Part shown: piece by piece, positions 52,963-64,000 of the stretch
Position numbering within the stretch: position 1 is the first letter of the stretch
How the letters are laid out: each line of letters starts with the position of its first letter
Origin: Chromobacterium haemolyticum DSM 19808
GTDB lineage: Bacteria; Pseudomonadota; Gammaproteobacteria; Burkholderiales; Chromobacteriaceae
Direction of reading: 5' to 3'
Assembly (NCBI RefSeq): GCF_000711885.1
Contig: NZ_JONK01000020.1
Span: 1 to 64,000 of the forward strand
DNA: 64,000 nucleotides
Notes under the pieces: generated by a model
Database searches by the model: none
What the model saw: only the letters and a program-made list of their open reading frames with translations
Told to the model about the DNA's origin: nothing
Translations under genes and position numbers: made by a program

Positions 52963-54141
52963 ATGAGCGAATTACAGATTGGTGTATTGATACTGGGCGG
53001 CGCGGTGATCGCTCTGGTGTACGGATTCAATGCTTTTCAGGAATGGCGTTTTCGCAAGAAGACTCGCCAGGCCTTTACGCGCGGCCACGACGACGTGCTG
53101 CTGGACGTACCCAAGAACAATGTGCGCGACGGCGTGAGGCAGGACCGGATGGAACCGGTGCTGGTGGACGCCTCGCCGGAGCCGGACGATTACGCCGCGG
53201 CTTACTTTGAGCCGCAAATCCCCGTGGAGCCGGCGCGAGCCGAGCCTGACCGGCCGCGCGAGGCGGTCTTCGACGCGGTGCCGGTGGTGGAGGAAGAGGA
53301 CGAAGCCCCGCAGATGGACTCCGCTGATCACCAGGCGCTGGTGGTGGCGATGCTGGACCCGTCTTTGGATTTCATCGCCGAAGTGGTGTTCCATGCGCCG
53401 CACGAGCTGGCGGCGATTCCGCGTTTCAACGTGGGCAAGCGCACCCAATTGATAGGCCGCACGGAAAAAGGCCTGTGGAAGCCGGCCGAAGCCCTGCCTG
53501 GAACCCGTTACAAGCAGATCAACGTCAGCATGCAGATGGTGGATCGCAGCGGTGCGGTAACTGAGCAGGAACTGGCCGGTTTCTGCCAACAAGTATCGCG
53601 TTTCGCCGAGGAGCACGACGCCGCGGTCAGCTTCCCGCAGCGTCAGCAGAAGCTGGTGGCGGCGCGCGAACTGGACCGTTTCTGCGCCGACGTGGACGTG
53701 CTGATCGGCATCAACATCGTGCCGCAGGGGCCGATAGAAGGCACCCGGCTGCGCAGTTTCGCCGAGGCCGCCGGCCTGCAACTGGAGCCGGACGGCGCCT
53801 TCCATTACCTGGCGGACTCCGGCAACACCCTGTATTCGCTGATGGCGGCCGACCAGATGCCGTTCACCTTCCACACGCTGCTGGACAAATCCTTCCCGGC
53901 GCTGACTCTGTTGTTCGACGTGCCGCGCGTGGCCGGCGGGGTCGAGGTGTTCGACCGGGCCGTGTATTTCGCGCGCCAGTTGGCGCAGGAGTTCGACGCC
54001 CAACTGGTGGACGACAACCGCCGTCCGCTGTCCGACGCCGGCCTGACCCGCATTCGCGACCAATTGCTGCACATCTACGGCAGCATGGACGACCGCGGCA
54101 TCGCCCCCGGCAGCGTGGCCGCGTTGAGACTGTTTGCCTGA
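52963..54141 (+). CDS. zipA: Cell division protein ZipA
   Basis: A 392-aa FtsZ-membrane tether. An N-terminal membrane helix with the N-out topology of ZipA (LQIGVLILGGAVIALVYGFNAFQEWRFRKK, 4-33) is followed by an acidic Pro-rich linker (about 60-130) and the C-terminal FtsZ-binding domain (about 245-390, with DVDVLIGINIVPQGPIEGTRLRSFAEAAGL and FDRAVYFARQLAQEFDAQLVDDNRRPLSD). The sequence is diverged from the enterobacterial protein, but domain order and position before ligA agree. Confidence 0.9.
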   Translation: MSELQIGVLILGGAVIALVYGFNAFQEWRFRKKTRQAFTRGHDDVLLDVPKNNVRDGVRQDRMEPVLVDASPEPDDYAAAYFEPQIPVEPARAEPDRPREAVFDAVPVVEEEDEAPQMDSADHQALVVAMLDPSLDFIAEVVFHAPHELAAIPRFNVGKRTQLIGRTEKGLWKPAEALPGTRYKQINVSMQMVDRSGAVTEQELAGFCQQVSRFAEEHDAAVSFPQRQQKLVAARELDRFCADVDVLIGINIVPQGPIEGTRLRSFAEAAGLQLEPDGAFHYLADSGNTLYSLMAADQMPFTFHTLLDKSFPALTLLFDVPRVAGGVEVFDRAVYFARQLAQEFDAQLVDDNRRPLSDAGLTRIRDQLLHIYGSMDDRGIAPGSVAALRLFA

Positions 54142-54225
54142 AGCCGGCAGGAAGCCCCGGTGTCGCCTTGCTGTCCAGCCGCTACACTGGGGTAATTGGC
54201 CCGCTCGATAATCTTCCGTTTCCAA

Positions 54226-54248
54226 GGCCGGCGCCACGCCGGCTTTTT
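54226..54248 (+). terminator. Terminator between zipA and ligA
   Basis: GCCGGC (54227-54232) and GCCGGC (54238-54243) pair around the loop GCCAC and run into TTTTT, 85 bp past the zipA stop and 20 bp before the ligA start. Confidence 0.7.
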
Positions 54249-54256
54249 CTGTTTGA

Positions 54257-56689
<2,433 letters not shown>

Positions 56690-56703
56690 GCCAAGGAGCG
56701 GAT

Positions 56704-58128
56704 ATGGCGGACCAAGCCTTCGAACAAGGCAATCAATTCGCGGCGGAAGGCCGCTGGCGCGAGGCGGAGCAGGCGTTTGATCAATGTCTGAGGCGGAACG
56801 CCAAGGATTGGCAGGCGCTGGCCAACCGCGCCAACGCCCGCCTGCGCCAAGGCGACAGCGCGCGCGCGCTGGACGACTACCTGGCGGCCGCCGCGCTCAA
56901 TCCGCAGTCCGTCAACATCAAATGCAATCTGGCAGTGCTGCTCAAGGAATTGGGCGAATTGGAGCTGGCGGAGGCGCTGTTGCGCGAGGCGCTGGCGGCG
57001 GAGCCCGAGCATGCGGACGCCTGGAGCAACCTGGGCGTGGTTTTGCAGCACCGCTTGCAATATCAGGAAGCCATCGCCTGCCATTTGCGCGCCATCGAGC
57101 TGGCCGGCGTCAGTCCAGCGCGATGCAACAACCTGGGCTATGCCTGCACCTGCGCCTTATTGCTGGACGACGCCATCGCTGTGCTGCAAGGCGGTCTGGA
57201 ACTGGACCCGGAAGACGCCAATCTGCGTTTCAGCCTGTCCATCGCGCTATTGCTGGCCGGCCGCTACGCCGAGGCCTGGCCGTATTACGAGGCGCGCTGG
57301 GAGGCCATTCTGCAGCCGCGTCACCGCGATCGGCGCTGGCAAGGCGAGGCGCTGGGCGCATCCACCTTGCTGCTCTGGGCTGAACAGGGCTTGGGCGACA
57401 GCCTGCAGATGGCGCGTTTCCTGCCGCGGTTGCGAGCCGAGCACCCGCGGGCGCGCCTGCTGTTGGCCTGCCCCAAAACCTTCCACCGCCTGTTCGCTCA
57501 ATTCGACGGCGTGGAATTGTTGGAGCCGGAGGCCGCGCCGGTGTTCGATTGCCAACTGCCGCTGATGTCCTTGCCCGGCGTATTGGGCGTCACCTTGGAC
57601 AATCTGCCGGCTCAGCCTTATCTGGCTGCGACGCCGGCCGCGACAATCCCGCCTCGCAGCGGCGGCCGTCCGCGCGTCGGCGTAGTGTGGGAGAGCGGGC
57701 AATGGGGCGTGGGCAAGGCCGATCATTGGCGTCGCCACAAATCGGTGCCGCCGGAAGAGTTCGCCGCGCTGTGCCGGCTGCCGGGCATCGATTTTGTTTC
57801 CCTGCAGCCGGGCGAGCCGCCTTCGGTTTTGCAAGGTTTGTTGGCCACGCCGGCCTTGAGCGATTTCGCCGACACCGCCGCCTGGGTGGCGGAGCTGGAT
57901 CTGGTGATCACCGTGGATACCGCCGTCGCCCACCTGGCCGGGGCGATGGGCAAGCCGGTTTGGGTATTGATGCGCGCGGAAAGCGCGCCCTTCTTCCTGG
58001 CCGCCGGCGAGCGAGCCCCGTGGTACGACTCGATGCGGGTCTGGCGTCAGGCGGAGGCCGGCGTTTGGGGGCCGGTGCTGGAAAGCGCGGCTCAGGCGCT
58101 GGCGCGGGGTTTTCCCGCCGGTTTGTGA
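56704..58128 (+). CDS. TPR protein with glycosyltransferase-family-9-like domain
   Basis: A 474-aa fusion: about five tetratricopeptide repeats (residues 2-205, for example AWSNLGVVLQHRLQYQEAIACHLRAIEL) and a C-terminal GT9/heptosyltransferase-like domain (about 215-470) with LLLWAEQGLGDSLQMARFL, RPRVGVVWESG and ELDLVITVDTAVAHLAGAMGKPVWVLM. The D-T-A-V-A-H-L-A-G motif is the nucleotide-sugar-binding signature. Similar TPR-GT proteins modify proteins or flagellin; substrate unknown. CCAAGGAGCGG precedes the start, 14 bp after ligA. Confidence 0.84.
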   Translation: MADQAFEQGNQFAAEGRWREAEQAFDQCLRRNAKDWQALANRANARLRQGDSARALDDYLAAAALNPQSVNIKCNLAVLLKELGELELAEALLREALAAEPEHADAWSNLGVVLQHRLQYQEAIACHLRAIELAGVSPARCNNLGYACTCALLLDDAIAVLQGGLELDPEDANLRFSLSIALLLAGRYAEAWPYYEARWEAILQPRHRDRRWQGEALGASTLLLWAEQGLGDSLQMARFLPRLRAEHPRARLLLACPKTFHRLFAQFDGVELLEPEAAPVFDCQLPLMSLPGVLGVTLDNLPAQPYLAATPAATIPPRSGGRPRVGVVWESGQWGVGKADHWRRHKSVPPEEFAALCRLPGIDFVSLQPGEPPSVLQGLLATPALSDFADTAAWVAELDLVITVDTAVAHLAGAMGKPVWVLMRAESAPFFLAAGERAPWYDSMRVWRQAEAGVWGPVLESAAQALARGFPAGL

Positions 58129-58202
58129 GGCTGGGACTTTCACCAGCGGGCCGCGGCGCGGTAGAATGCGCGCCTGTCAACGCTTGTTAACGAGAAATGG
58201 GT

Positions 58203-59075
58203 ATGAAAAAAATCACGAAAGCGGTCTTTCCCGTTGCCGGGCTGGGCACCCGCTTCCTGCCGGCCACCAAGGCCAGCCCCAAGGAAATGCTGCCGGTGGT
58301 GGACAAACCGCTGATCCAGTACGCGGTGGAAGAGGCGATTGCCGCGGGCATGACCGAGCTGATTTTCATTACCGGCCGCAACAAGCGTTCGATTGAAGAC
58401 CATTTCGACAAGGCTTACGAGCTGGAAACCGAACTGGAAAACAAGAACAAGCAGAAGCTGCTGGAAACCGTTCAGGGCATTATTCCGCCGTCGGTGTCCT
58501 GCATTTTCATCCGTCAGACCGAGGCGCTTGGGCTGGGCCACGCCGTGCTGTGCGCGCGACCGGTGGTAGGCGACGAGCCGTTCGCGGTGATCCTGGCCGA
58601 CGACCTGATTGAAGGCGCGCCGGGCGCGATGGAGCAGATGGTCAAGCTGTTCGACGAAACCCATGCTTCGGTGCTGGGAGTGGAAACCGTGGCACCGGAA
58701 GAAACCAGTTCCTACGGCATCGTCAAGGTGGCGCCGGACGCGCGCGGCCATCAGCAAGTCGAGCACATTGTGGAAAAGCCGCGTCCGGAAGTGGCGCCGT
58801 CCAATCTGGCGGTGGTGGGCCGGTACATCCTGACCCCGCGCATCTTCGACAAGTTGGTCAACACCACGGCCGGCGCCGGCGGCGAAATCCAGCTGACCGA
58901 CGGCATCGCGGCGCTGATGAAGGACGAGCCGGTGTTGGCGCTGCCGTTCAAGGGCGTGCGTTACGACTGCGGCTCCAAGCTGGGCTATCTTAAAGCCACG
59001 GTCAATTACGGTTTGCAGCATCATGAGGTGGGCGCCGAGTTCGCCGCCTATCTGCGCTCGCTGGCCAAGAACTAA
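58203..59075 (+). CDS. galU: UTP-glucose-1-phosphate uridylyltransferase
   Basis: A 290-aa nucleotidyltransferase making UDP-glucose. [40 protein letters not shown] (5-44) holds the nucleotide-binding loop and catalytic Lys; [12 protein letters not shown] carries the metal-binding Asp; [21 protein letters not shown] and [13 protein letters not shown] complete the family set. The ATG at 58203 has GAGAA six bases upstream; 58197 is an alternative two codons earlier. It supplies UDP-glucose for envelope polysaccharides. Confidence 0.95.
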   Translation: MKKITKAVFPVAGLGTRFLPATKASPKEMLPVVDKPLIQYAVEEAIAAGMTELIFITGRNKRSIEDHFDKAYELETELENKNKQKLLETVQGIIPPSVSCIFIRQTEALGLGHAVLCARPVVGDEPFAVILADDLIEGAPGAMEQMVKLFDETHASVLGVETVAPEETSSYGIVKVAPDARGHQQVEHIVEKPRPEVAPSNLAVVGRYILTPRIFDKLVNTTAGAGGEIQLTDGIAALMKDEPVLALPFKGVRYDCGSKLGYLKATVNYGLQHHEVGAEFAAYLRSLAKN

Positions 59076-59156
59076 TCGTTTTTTCAATCACGCCGCTCCT
59101 GTTTTTTGATGATATGGGCAAGAGCGGCGTTTGCGTGTGTGAATCAAGGAGTCATC

Positions 59157-59699
59157 ATGCCCAATATTGCCGAGGCCCGTGGCCTGATCAACAGCTCCGA
59201 CGTGCTGTTTACCGCCGAGGAAGTCAGCGCGGCCGTTGACCGCATGGCGGTGGAAATCACCGAGGAACTGGGCGAAACTTATCCGCTGGTCTTGTCCGTG
59301 ATGGGCGGCGCCGTGGTGTTTACCGGCCAGTTGCTGCCGCGCCTGGCTTTCCCGCTGGACTTTGACTACGTTCACGTGTCTCGCTACGGCGACAAGACCC
59401 AGGGCGGCGAGCTGGTGTGGAAACAAGCGCCCAAGGAAGATGTGCGCGACCGCGTGGTGCTGGTGTTGGACGACATCCTGGACGAAGGCCACACCATGGC
59501 GGCGATCCGCGACAAGGTAATGGCCATGGGCGCCAAGGCCTTCTACAGCGGCGTGTTCGCCAACAAGCTGATCAGCAAGGAAAAACCGATGCTGGCGGAT
59601 TTCGTCGGTCTGGACGTACCGGACCGCTATGTGTTTGGTTACGGCATGGATGTGCGCGGCGCCTGGCGCAATCTGCCGGCGATCTACGCGTTGAAATAA
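59157..59699 (+). CDS. hpt: Hypoxanthine-guanine phosphoribosyltransferase
   Basis: A 180-aa purine-salvage enzyme converting hypoxanthine or guanine with PRPP to IMP or GMP. The PRPP signature VVLVLDDILDEGHTMAAI (about 101-118), the MGGAVVFTGQLLPRL catalytic loop region and FVGLDVPDRYVFGYGMD (purine contacts) are visible. AAGGAG precedes the ATG. Single gene, ended by a strong terminator. Confidence 0.92.
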   Translation: MPNIAEARGLINSSDVLFTAEEVSAAVDRMAVEITEELGETYPLVLSVMGGAVVFTGQLLPRLAFPLDFDYVHVSRYGDKTQGGELVWKQAPKEDVRDRVVLVLDDILDEGHTMAAIRDKVMAMGAKAFYSGVFANKLISKEKPMLADFVGLDVPDRYVFGYGMDVRGAWRNLPAIYALK

Positions 59700-59720
59700 G
59701 CGTAACTCGATAGCGAAAAA

Positions 59721-59752
59721 TCCCCGGCTTGCTTGCGCGAGCCGGGGGTTTT
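59721..59752 (+). terminator. Terminator after hpt
   Basis: CCCCGGCT (59722-59729) pairs with AGCCGGGG (59740-59747) over a 10-nt loop, followed by GTTTTTATTTT. It lies 22 bp past the hpt stop. Confidence 0.88.
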
Positions 59753-59772
59753 TATTTTTGGACCGGGTCTCA

Positions 59773-59915
59773 GAGCGTGTTTACGCTCTTGCGAGCAAGA
59801 GCGAGACAAGACGAAAACGGCTGAGGAAGCGGAATGGTCGAGTGGTGCATGAGCATTTCGAAGGGGTGCTCACCGTGCAACGCTCCACAAGGCCCAGCAG
59901 ATCGTAAACCGGTTC
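59773..59915 (+). mobile_element. 143-bp MITE-like element, TCA target duplication at the chuV stop
   Basis: Ends GAGCGTGTTTACG and CGTAAACCGGTTC; TCA flanks both sides (59770-59772 and 59916-59918). The right-hand TCA is, on the minus strand, the TGA stop of chuV. Internal blocks are those of the copies at 17501 and 43661. A stem formed by its ends could also act as a transcription end between hpt and chuV. Confidence 0.88.
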
Positions 59916-60731
59916 TCAGGCCCCGGCTGCCAGTGCCGTGGGCTTTTGTGCCTGCGCCAAGGCGGCGTTGACCTGCCAGTCGTTGCCGTTGCGCTGCAAA
60001 CGCACTGGCCAGCGGTAGACCGCCAGCAGCCGCTCCGGCGTCAGCACCTGTTCCGGCGCGCCGGCCACCACCAGCCGGCCCTGTTCCAGCAAGGCCACGT
60101 GGTCGGCGTAGCTGGCGGCCAGCGCCAGATCGTGCAGTACCTGCACCACGGTGCGGCCCTGGCGGGACAGCTCCAGCAGCAGTTGTTGCAAGCGGTGCTG
60201 GTGGCGCAGGTCCAGGTGATTGGTGGGCTCGTCCAGCAGCAGCACCGGCGCTTGCTGCGCCAAGGCGCGGGCGATGGCCGCGCGCTGGCGTTCGCCGCCG
60301 GATAATTGATCCAACCGTTTGTCGGCGTAATCGTCCAGCTCCACCGTGCCCAGGGCATCAGCCACCGCGCTTTTGTCCTCAACCCGCGGGCGAGAGAAAG
60401 CGCCGAGGTAGGGCACGCGGCCCAGCATTACGAACTCGCGCACCGTCAGCGGAATGCCGGAGGGAATGTGCTGCGGCACCCAGGCGATGCGGCGGGCGCG
60501 CACCGCCGGCTCCATGCGGCCGACGCACTGGCCGGCCAGGCGCACCGCGCCGGCGCTGGGCGTGTCCAGGCCGGCCAGCAGCCGCATCAAGGTGGTTTTG
60601 CCGGCGCCGTTGGGGCCTAGCAGCGCGCTGACCCGGCCGGTGGGCAAATCCAGGTTGATGTCGTCCAGAATCCGCTTGCCGCCGATGTCGCAGGCCAGCT
60701 GGCGCACGCACAGGGTTGTGGTTTCAGCCAT
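59916..60731 (-). CDS. chuV: Haem ABC transporter, ATP-binding protein
   Basis: A 271-aa ATPase of the haem importer ChuTUV (HmuV type). Walker A GPNGAGKTTLMR (39-50), Q-loop in WVPQH, signature LSGGERQRAAIARAL (143-157), Walker B PVLLLDEPTNHLDL and the switch His in QVLHDLALAA. It overlaps the permease gene chuU by 8 bp. Its stop codon is shared with the target duplication of a mobile element. Iron (Fur) control is expected from the operon upstream end, which lies outside the window. Confidence 0.93.
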   Translation of the reverse strand: MAETTTLCVRQLACDIGGKRILDDINLDLPTGRVSALLGPNGAGKTTLMRLLAGLDTPSAGAVRLAGQCVGRMEPAVRARRIAWVPQHIPSGIPLTVREFVMLGRVPYLGAFSRPRVEDKSAVADALGTVELDDYADKRLDQLSGGERQRAAIARALAQQAPVLLLDEPTNHLDLRHQHRLQQLLLELSRQGRTVVQVLHDLALAASYADHVALLEQGRLVVAGAPEQVLTPERLLAVYRWPVRLQRNGNDWQVNAALAQAQKPTALAAGA

Positions 60732-61710
60732 TGATCAGACTCCTTTGTTGTCGCCGGAACAGCCATACGAAGAACGGCGGGCCGGCGAATGCCGCCATCA
60801 GGCCCACAGGCAGATCAATGGGCCAGGCGATGGTGCGCGCCAGCGTGTCCACCGCCAGCAGGAACAAGGCGCCGGCCCAGGCCGACAGCAGGATCAGCCT
60901 GCGGCGGCAGCCGCCCATCAGCAGGGCCAGCGCGTTGGGGATCATCATGCCGACGAAGCCGATCACTCCGGACAGCGCTACCGCGCCGCCGGTGGCCAGC
61001 GCCGCGCCGACGGCGGTGAGCCGGCGGGTGCGACGCACGTCGATGCCCAGGGATTGGGCGGCGTCTTCGCCCAGTAGCAGGCAGTCCAGATCGCGGCCCA
61101 CCGCGATCAGGATCAGCAAGCCCAGAGCGGCTACGCCCAGGCAGGCCAGCAGCCGTTCCGACGAAGCGGAGGACAGATTGCCGGCCAGCCAGCTGGTGGC
61201 GGCGCGCAGGGTCAGGTCGTCGGACATGAAAATCATCAGGCTGGTGACCGCGCCGCAGAAGGCGCCCACCACTAAGCCCATCAACAGCAGACCGGCCAGG
61301 CCGCCGCGGACCAGCCGCGACAGCAACAGGATCAGCCAGGTGGCCAGCAGGCCGCCGCCAAAGGCGGCCAGCGGCAAGGACAGGCCGGCGGCGCCGACGG
61401 CCAGCATGCCGACCACCGCCAGCGCCGCGCCGCTGGAGGTGCCGATCAGGCCGGGGTCGGCCAGCGGATTGCGAAACAGGGCTTGCAGCGCAGCGCCGCT
61501 GGCGGCCAGCGCCGCGCCCACGCCCAGCGCCGCGGCGATGCGCGGCAGCCGCAGCTGGGTCAGCAGCGGATCGTTGAAGTCCGGCCAGGCCAGGCCGTTG
61601 CCGCCGCTGGACAAGGCCAACAGCGGCAGCAGCAGGCTGGCGGCGATCAGGCCCAGCAACAAGCAGCGGCCGCGGTGGGGCGTGGCGGCGTCCAGGGTCA
61701 GCGCGCTCAC
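60724..61710 (-). CDS. chuU: Haem ABC transporter, permease
   Basis: A 328-aa FecCD/BtuC-family permease with about ten membrane helices. LRLPRIAAALGVGAALAASGAALQALFRNPLADPGLIGTSSGAAL (about 53-97) is the family's diagnostic segment; GVIGFVGMMIPNALALLMG is the coupling-helix region contacting ChuV. It overlaps chuT and chuV by a few bases at either end, so the three subunits are coupled. Confidence 0.93.
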   Translation of the reverse strand: MSALTLDAATPHRGRCLLLGLIAASLLLPLLALSSGGNGLAWPDFNDPLLTQLRLPRIAAALGVGAALAASGAALQALFRNPLADPGLIGTSSGAALAVVGMLAVGAAGLSLPLAAFGGGLLATWLILLLSRLVRGGLAGLLLMGLVVGAFCGAVTSLMIFMSDDLTLRAATSWLAGNLSSASSERLLACLGVAALGLLILIAVGRDLDCLLLGEDAAQSLGIDVRRTRRLTAVGAALATGGAVALSGVIGFVGMMIPNALALLMGGCRRRLILLSAWAGALFLLAVDTLARTIAWPIDLPVGLMAAFAGPPFFVWLFRRQQRSLING

Positions 61711-62498
61711 ATTTTCACCATCTGATCGACTACCGCCGGGCTGTTCAGGCCCACCATCATCGCGTCCTTGGCCGGCAGCAGGTAGATGCGGCCTTGTTTT
61801 CCGGCCGGCGTGGAAGCGATTTCCGGCCGTTTGGAGAAGGCCTCCTTGCCGCCGTGCACCGCGCCGGTGTGGCTGCCCAGAATGATCACGTCCGGCCGCA
61901 GGCTCTGCCAGGCGTCGCGCGCCATCGGTTTGAAGCCGGACAACTGGCTGGCGACGTTGACGCCGCCGGCGGCGCGGATCAGGGTGTCGGCGGCGGTGTC
62001 GCGGCCGGCCACCAGTTGGCCGTCATAGCTGACCAAGTAGCGCACGCCGCGCGCCGGGCGCGGCGTCATCTCGCGCTGCCAGCGGCTGGCCAGTTGCTGG
62101 GCGTGGGCGTCGCGGCCCAAGAGTTGCCCCACTTTGCGGATCGCGTCGGCGAAATCCGCGCCGTCCTCGCGGCGCGTCACTTCCTCGGCGCGCACCTGCA
62201 ATTGGCGCAGCTGGGCCCACACCGTGGGCGGTTGCGCCTCGGCGCTGCCCAACACCAGAGTGGGTTTGAGCCGGGCGATGGTTTCGGCGTTCAGCGCGCG
62301 GGAGAAACCCACCACTTGCGCCTGGGCCAAAGCCGGCGCTTTGCTGGAACGGTCGCGGCCGACGACTTCCTTGCCGGCGTCCAGCGCCACTACGATATCG
62401 GCGATGTCGGGAGTCATGACCACGATGCGTTGTGCTGCCCAGACGGGCAAAGCGGCAGCCAGGCCCAGCAGAGCGGCGAAGGCGAATTTAGGCGACAT
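61707..62498 (-). CDS. chuT: Haem-binding periplasmic protein
   Basis: A 263-aa solute-binding protein: signal peptide 1-21 (ending LPVWA), then a type III binding fold with the pattern QRIVVMTPDIADIVVALDAGKEVVGRDRSS and FSRALNAETIARLKPTLVLGS, as in HmuT/ShuT. The haem-ligating Tyr is likely in RYLVSYDGQLVAGRDTAAD. The start at 62498 overlaps chuS by 11 bp; an upstream in-frame start would run into chuS and lack a signal peptide. Confidence 0.92.
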   Translation of the reverse strand: MSPKFAFAALLGLAAALPVWAAQRIVVMTPDIADIVVALDAGKEVVGRDRSSKAPALAQAQVVGFSRALNAETIARLKPTLVLGSAEAQPPTVWAQLRQLQVRAEEVTRREDGADFADAIRKVGQLLGRDAHAQQLASRWQREMTPRPARGVRYLVSYDGQLVAGRDTAADTLIRAAGGVNVASQLSGFKPMARDAWQSLRPDVIILGSHTGAVHGGKEAFSKRPEIASTPAGKQGRIYLLPAKDAMMVGLNSPAVVDQMVKM

Positions 62499-63531
62499 CG
62501 GCGCGCTCCAGTACCGGCAGTTCGCCCAGCAGTTTGATCCATTCCACGCGTTCCGCTTGGCCTGGCTTGCGCTCGCCAAAGAAAGTGGCCAGCGACAGGC
62601 CCTGGTCGTCGAACAGTTCCAGCGAGGTCACCACGCCGTGGTCGCCCGGCTTGCGGGTGACCCAAGCCTCGGCAATCAGATCGGTGCGCAGATGCAGGTT
62701 GAAGTGAGAGTCCAGCACATTGAGCCAGTTGCCGACGATCTGCACATTGCGCACCGGTCCGGTGTGGATCTGGATCATGCCGCGGTTGCCGGCGAATACC
62801 ATGATGGGGGCTTCGATATGGGCGGCGCGGCGCAGCAATTGCTCCACCGCTTCCGGCAGCACGCGCCAGGCCTGGCCTTCAGGCGCCAGGCGAAAGCCTT
62901 GTTGACGGGACACGCCCCAGCGGCGCAGGAAGGGGTGGAAGGCGTGCACGTCTTTAAGGCTCCGCCATTCCTGCTGGAAGCCGGCCTTGTCGATGGCCTC
63001 GTCGTCCAGCTCCTCCGCTTGGGCTTCCAGAGGGTCTATCCGCAGCGCTGTCTTGGGCGCGGCGAAGGCCTCCACTAGGCGCTGGTAGGCGATCACGTCG
63101 CTATTGGCGGTGAGATAGATCTTGTGCACCGCTTCGCCGAAGCGGTCGAAGAATTGCAGGCTGCGCTGTTCGCCGCGCGCGCCGGTCGTGGTGACCGCGA
63201 AGGCGTGCTGCCAATGGAACAGGAAAATGCGCAGGTCGATGACCGGGTTGATGGCCAGGCCGATCTTGCCGTCGATCTGCACATTGCGGTAATCGCCGGT
63301 GGTTTCATGCACGCAAGCGTGATTGCGCGTTAGCGCCATCACCGGGCCCAGGTGGCCGATCTGGCTCAAGATGTCGTTCCAATGCGGCTGCAGGGCTTGG
63401 CTCGCCGGATCGGCGGCCACCAGCTCGGCTTCGCTGACCCCCAGCGCGTCGGCGGCGTCGCGCGCGCGCAGTTTCGGCTGGCTGGCTTTCAGGATTTGGA
63501 AGCGATCCCACAGCTGGCTGAAGTCGGTCAT
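62488..63531 (-). CDS. chuS: Haem utilisation/degradation protein ChuS (HemS family)
   Basis: A 347-aa cytoplasmic protein made of two HemS/ChuX repeats (about 25-165 and 195-335). GPVMALTRNHACVHETTGDY and the counterpart APIMVFAGNRGMIQIHTGPV carry the tandem motif; a His of the family binds haem. It receives haem from ChuTUV and either opens the ring or passes it on. GGAGAACC precedes the ATG. It lies between the receptor gene and chuT, the order known for chuPRSTUV in Chromobacterium violaceum. Confidence 0.93.
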   Translation of the reverse strand: MTDFSQLWDRFQILKASQPKLRARDAADALGVSEAELVAADPASQALQPHWNDILSQIGHLGPVMALTRNHACVHETTGDYRNVQIDGKIGLAINPVIDLRIFLFHWQHAFAVTTTGARGEQRSLQFFDRFGEAVHKIYLTANSDVIAYQRLVEAFAAPKTALRIDPLEAQAEELDDEAIDKAGFQQEWRSLKDVHAFHPFLRRWGVSRQQGFRLAPEGQAWRVLPEAVEQLLRRAAHIEAPIMVFAGNRGMIQIHTGPVRNVQIVGNWLNVLDSHFNLHLRTDLIAEAWVTRKPGDHGVVTSLELFDDQGLSLATFFGERKPGQAERVEWIKLLGELPVLERADVA

Positions 63532-63591
63532 ATTCGGGTTCTCCTTGGAGCGATCAAAGGCGGGCGCCCGCCAAGGGGCGGGCGCTCGCGG

Positions 63592-64000
63592 TCAGAAGGT
63601 GTATTCGACGCTGGCGCTGACATTGCGGCCAGGCTGAGTGAACAGGTCCAGCGTGCGGTCGCTGCTGGTCTTGCCGCGCACGTCGGCGGCTTTCCAGTAT
63701 TTCTGGTCGAAGACGTTGAACACGCCGGCGCGCAGCACCGTGTTCTTGGCCGGCTTCCAGTAAGCGGTCAGGTCCAGCACGGCGTAGCCGGGGGCCTTGA
63801 ACGGCGGGGAGGTCTGGCTGCTGCCCAGTTGCTCGATATTGGGCAGGCGGTTGTTGGCGCTCGCCAGTTTCAGCAAGGCTTCGGCGCCGAAGACGGCTTG
63901 GTCATAGCGCAGGCCCAGCGTGGCGTTCAGCGGGGTAATGCTGGCCAAGGGCTCGTTCTTCTGCTTGTTCTGGCCATGGGTGTAGGCGATGGACGCCATC
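63592..64000 (-). CDS. chuR: TonB-dependent haem receptor, C-terminal part
   Basis: The last about 136 residues of an outer-membrane beta-barrel, cut by the window edge. Alternating strands (LNATLGLRYDQAVFGAEALLKLA, PGYAVLDLTAYWKPAKNTVLRAGVFNVFDQKYWKAADVRG) and the terminal VSASVEYTF with C-terminal Phe are hallmarks of TonB-dependent receptors; NVFDQKYW is the typical penultimate strand. Position upstream of chuS makes it the haem receptor. The 5' part, any chuP and the Fur-controlled promoter lie beyond 64000. Confidence 0.88.
   Translation of the reverse strand, partial: MASIAYTHGQNKQKNEPLASITPLNATLGLRYDQAVFGAEALLKLASANNRLPNIEQLGSSQTSPPFKAPGYAVLDLTAYWKPAKNTVLRAGVFNVFDQKYWKAADVRGKTSSDRTLDLFTQPGRNVSASVEYTF

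Overview
The window looks like about 64 kb of chromosome from a Chromobacterium-type betaproteobacterium (order Neisseriales). This rests on the high GC content, the gene content (a chu-type haem operon, a long NAD-dependent DNA ligase, a diverged zipA, the ruvX-yqgE pair, smc) and the absence of phage, plasmid or transposase genes. The genus call is inference from family resemblance, not from a search.

Layout. 1-311: end of an rrn operon (23S 3' end, 5S, terminator). 622-6084: Tat-exported beta-carbonic anhydrase, DUF523 protein, PdxR/MocR-type regulator, rhodanese, acetyltransferase and a large unknown protein. 6085-9682: gabT-gabD bracketed by short mobile repeats. 9683-15827: tetR-MFP-RND-TolC efflux operon, read leftward. 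15997-17474: argB and a CBS-pair protein. 17644-25231: an iclR regulator divergent from gcdH and a class III CoA-transferase, then an MscS-type channel and ETF-ubiquinone oxidoreductase; together these could take glutarate to the quinone pool. 25314-27866: an aromatic-rich leader peptide with attenuator, an unknown gene, two small DUF genes and rbgA/ylqF. 27931-30511: a two-component system. 30645-43740: mdcR and a rebuilt malonate decarboxylase operon. 43894-49475: two DUF3592 proteins, ruvX, yqgE and smc. 49760-54141: a NarK-type transporter, a TonB-like protein, a MarR regulator and zipA. 54269-59699: ligA, a TPR/GT9-like protein, galU and hpt. 59916-64000: chuV-U-T-S and the 3' end of the haem receptor gene.

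Three observations stand out. (1) A family of transposase-less elements (four copies exactly 143 bp, plus degenerate, composite and truncated copies) is flanked by 3-bp TNA duplications (TTA, TCA, TGA or TAA). In four cases the duplicated triplet is the stop codon of the neighbouring gene; one copy has replaced the C-terminus of MdcH and a remnant lies at the break in madL. (2) The malonate decarboxylase operon has an M20-type hydrolase, an amidase-signature enzyme and two MHS-type MFS transporters (one with an in-frame stop) spliced between mdcD, mdcE and mdcG; madM is absent and madL truncated, and mdcB runs in frame into mdcC. This suggests a catabolic system feeding malonyl amides or similar conjugates into malonate decarboxylation. 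(3) A Phe/Tyr/Trp-rich leader ORF followed by competing hairpins sits upstream of an unrecognised gene rather than an aromatic biosynthesis gene.
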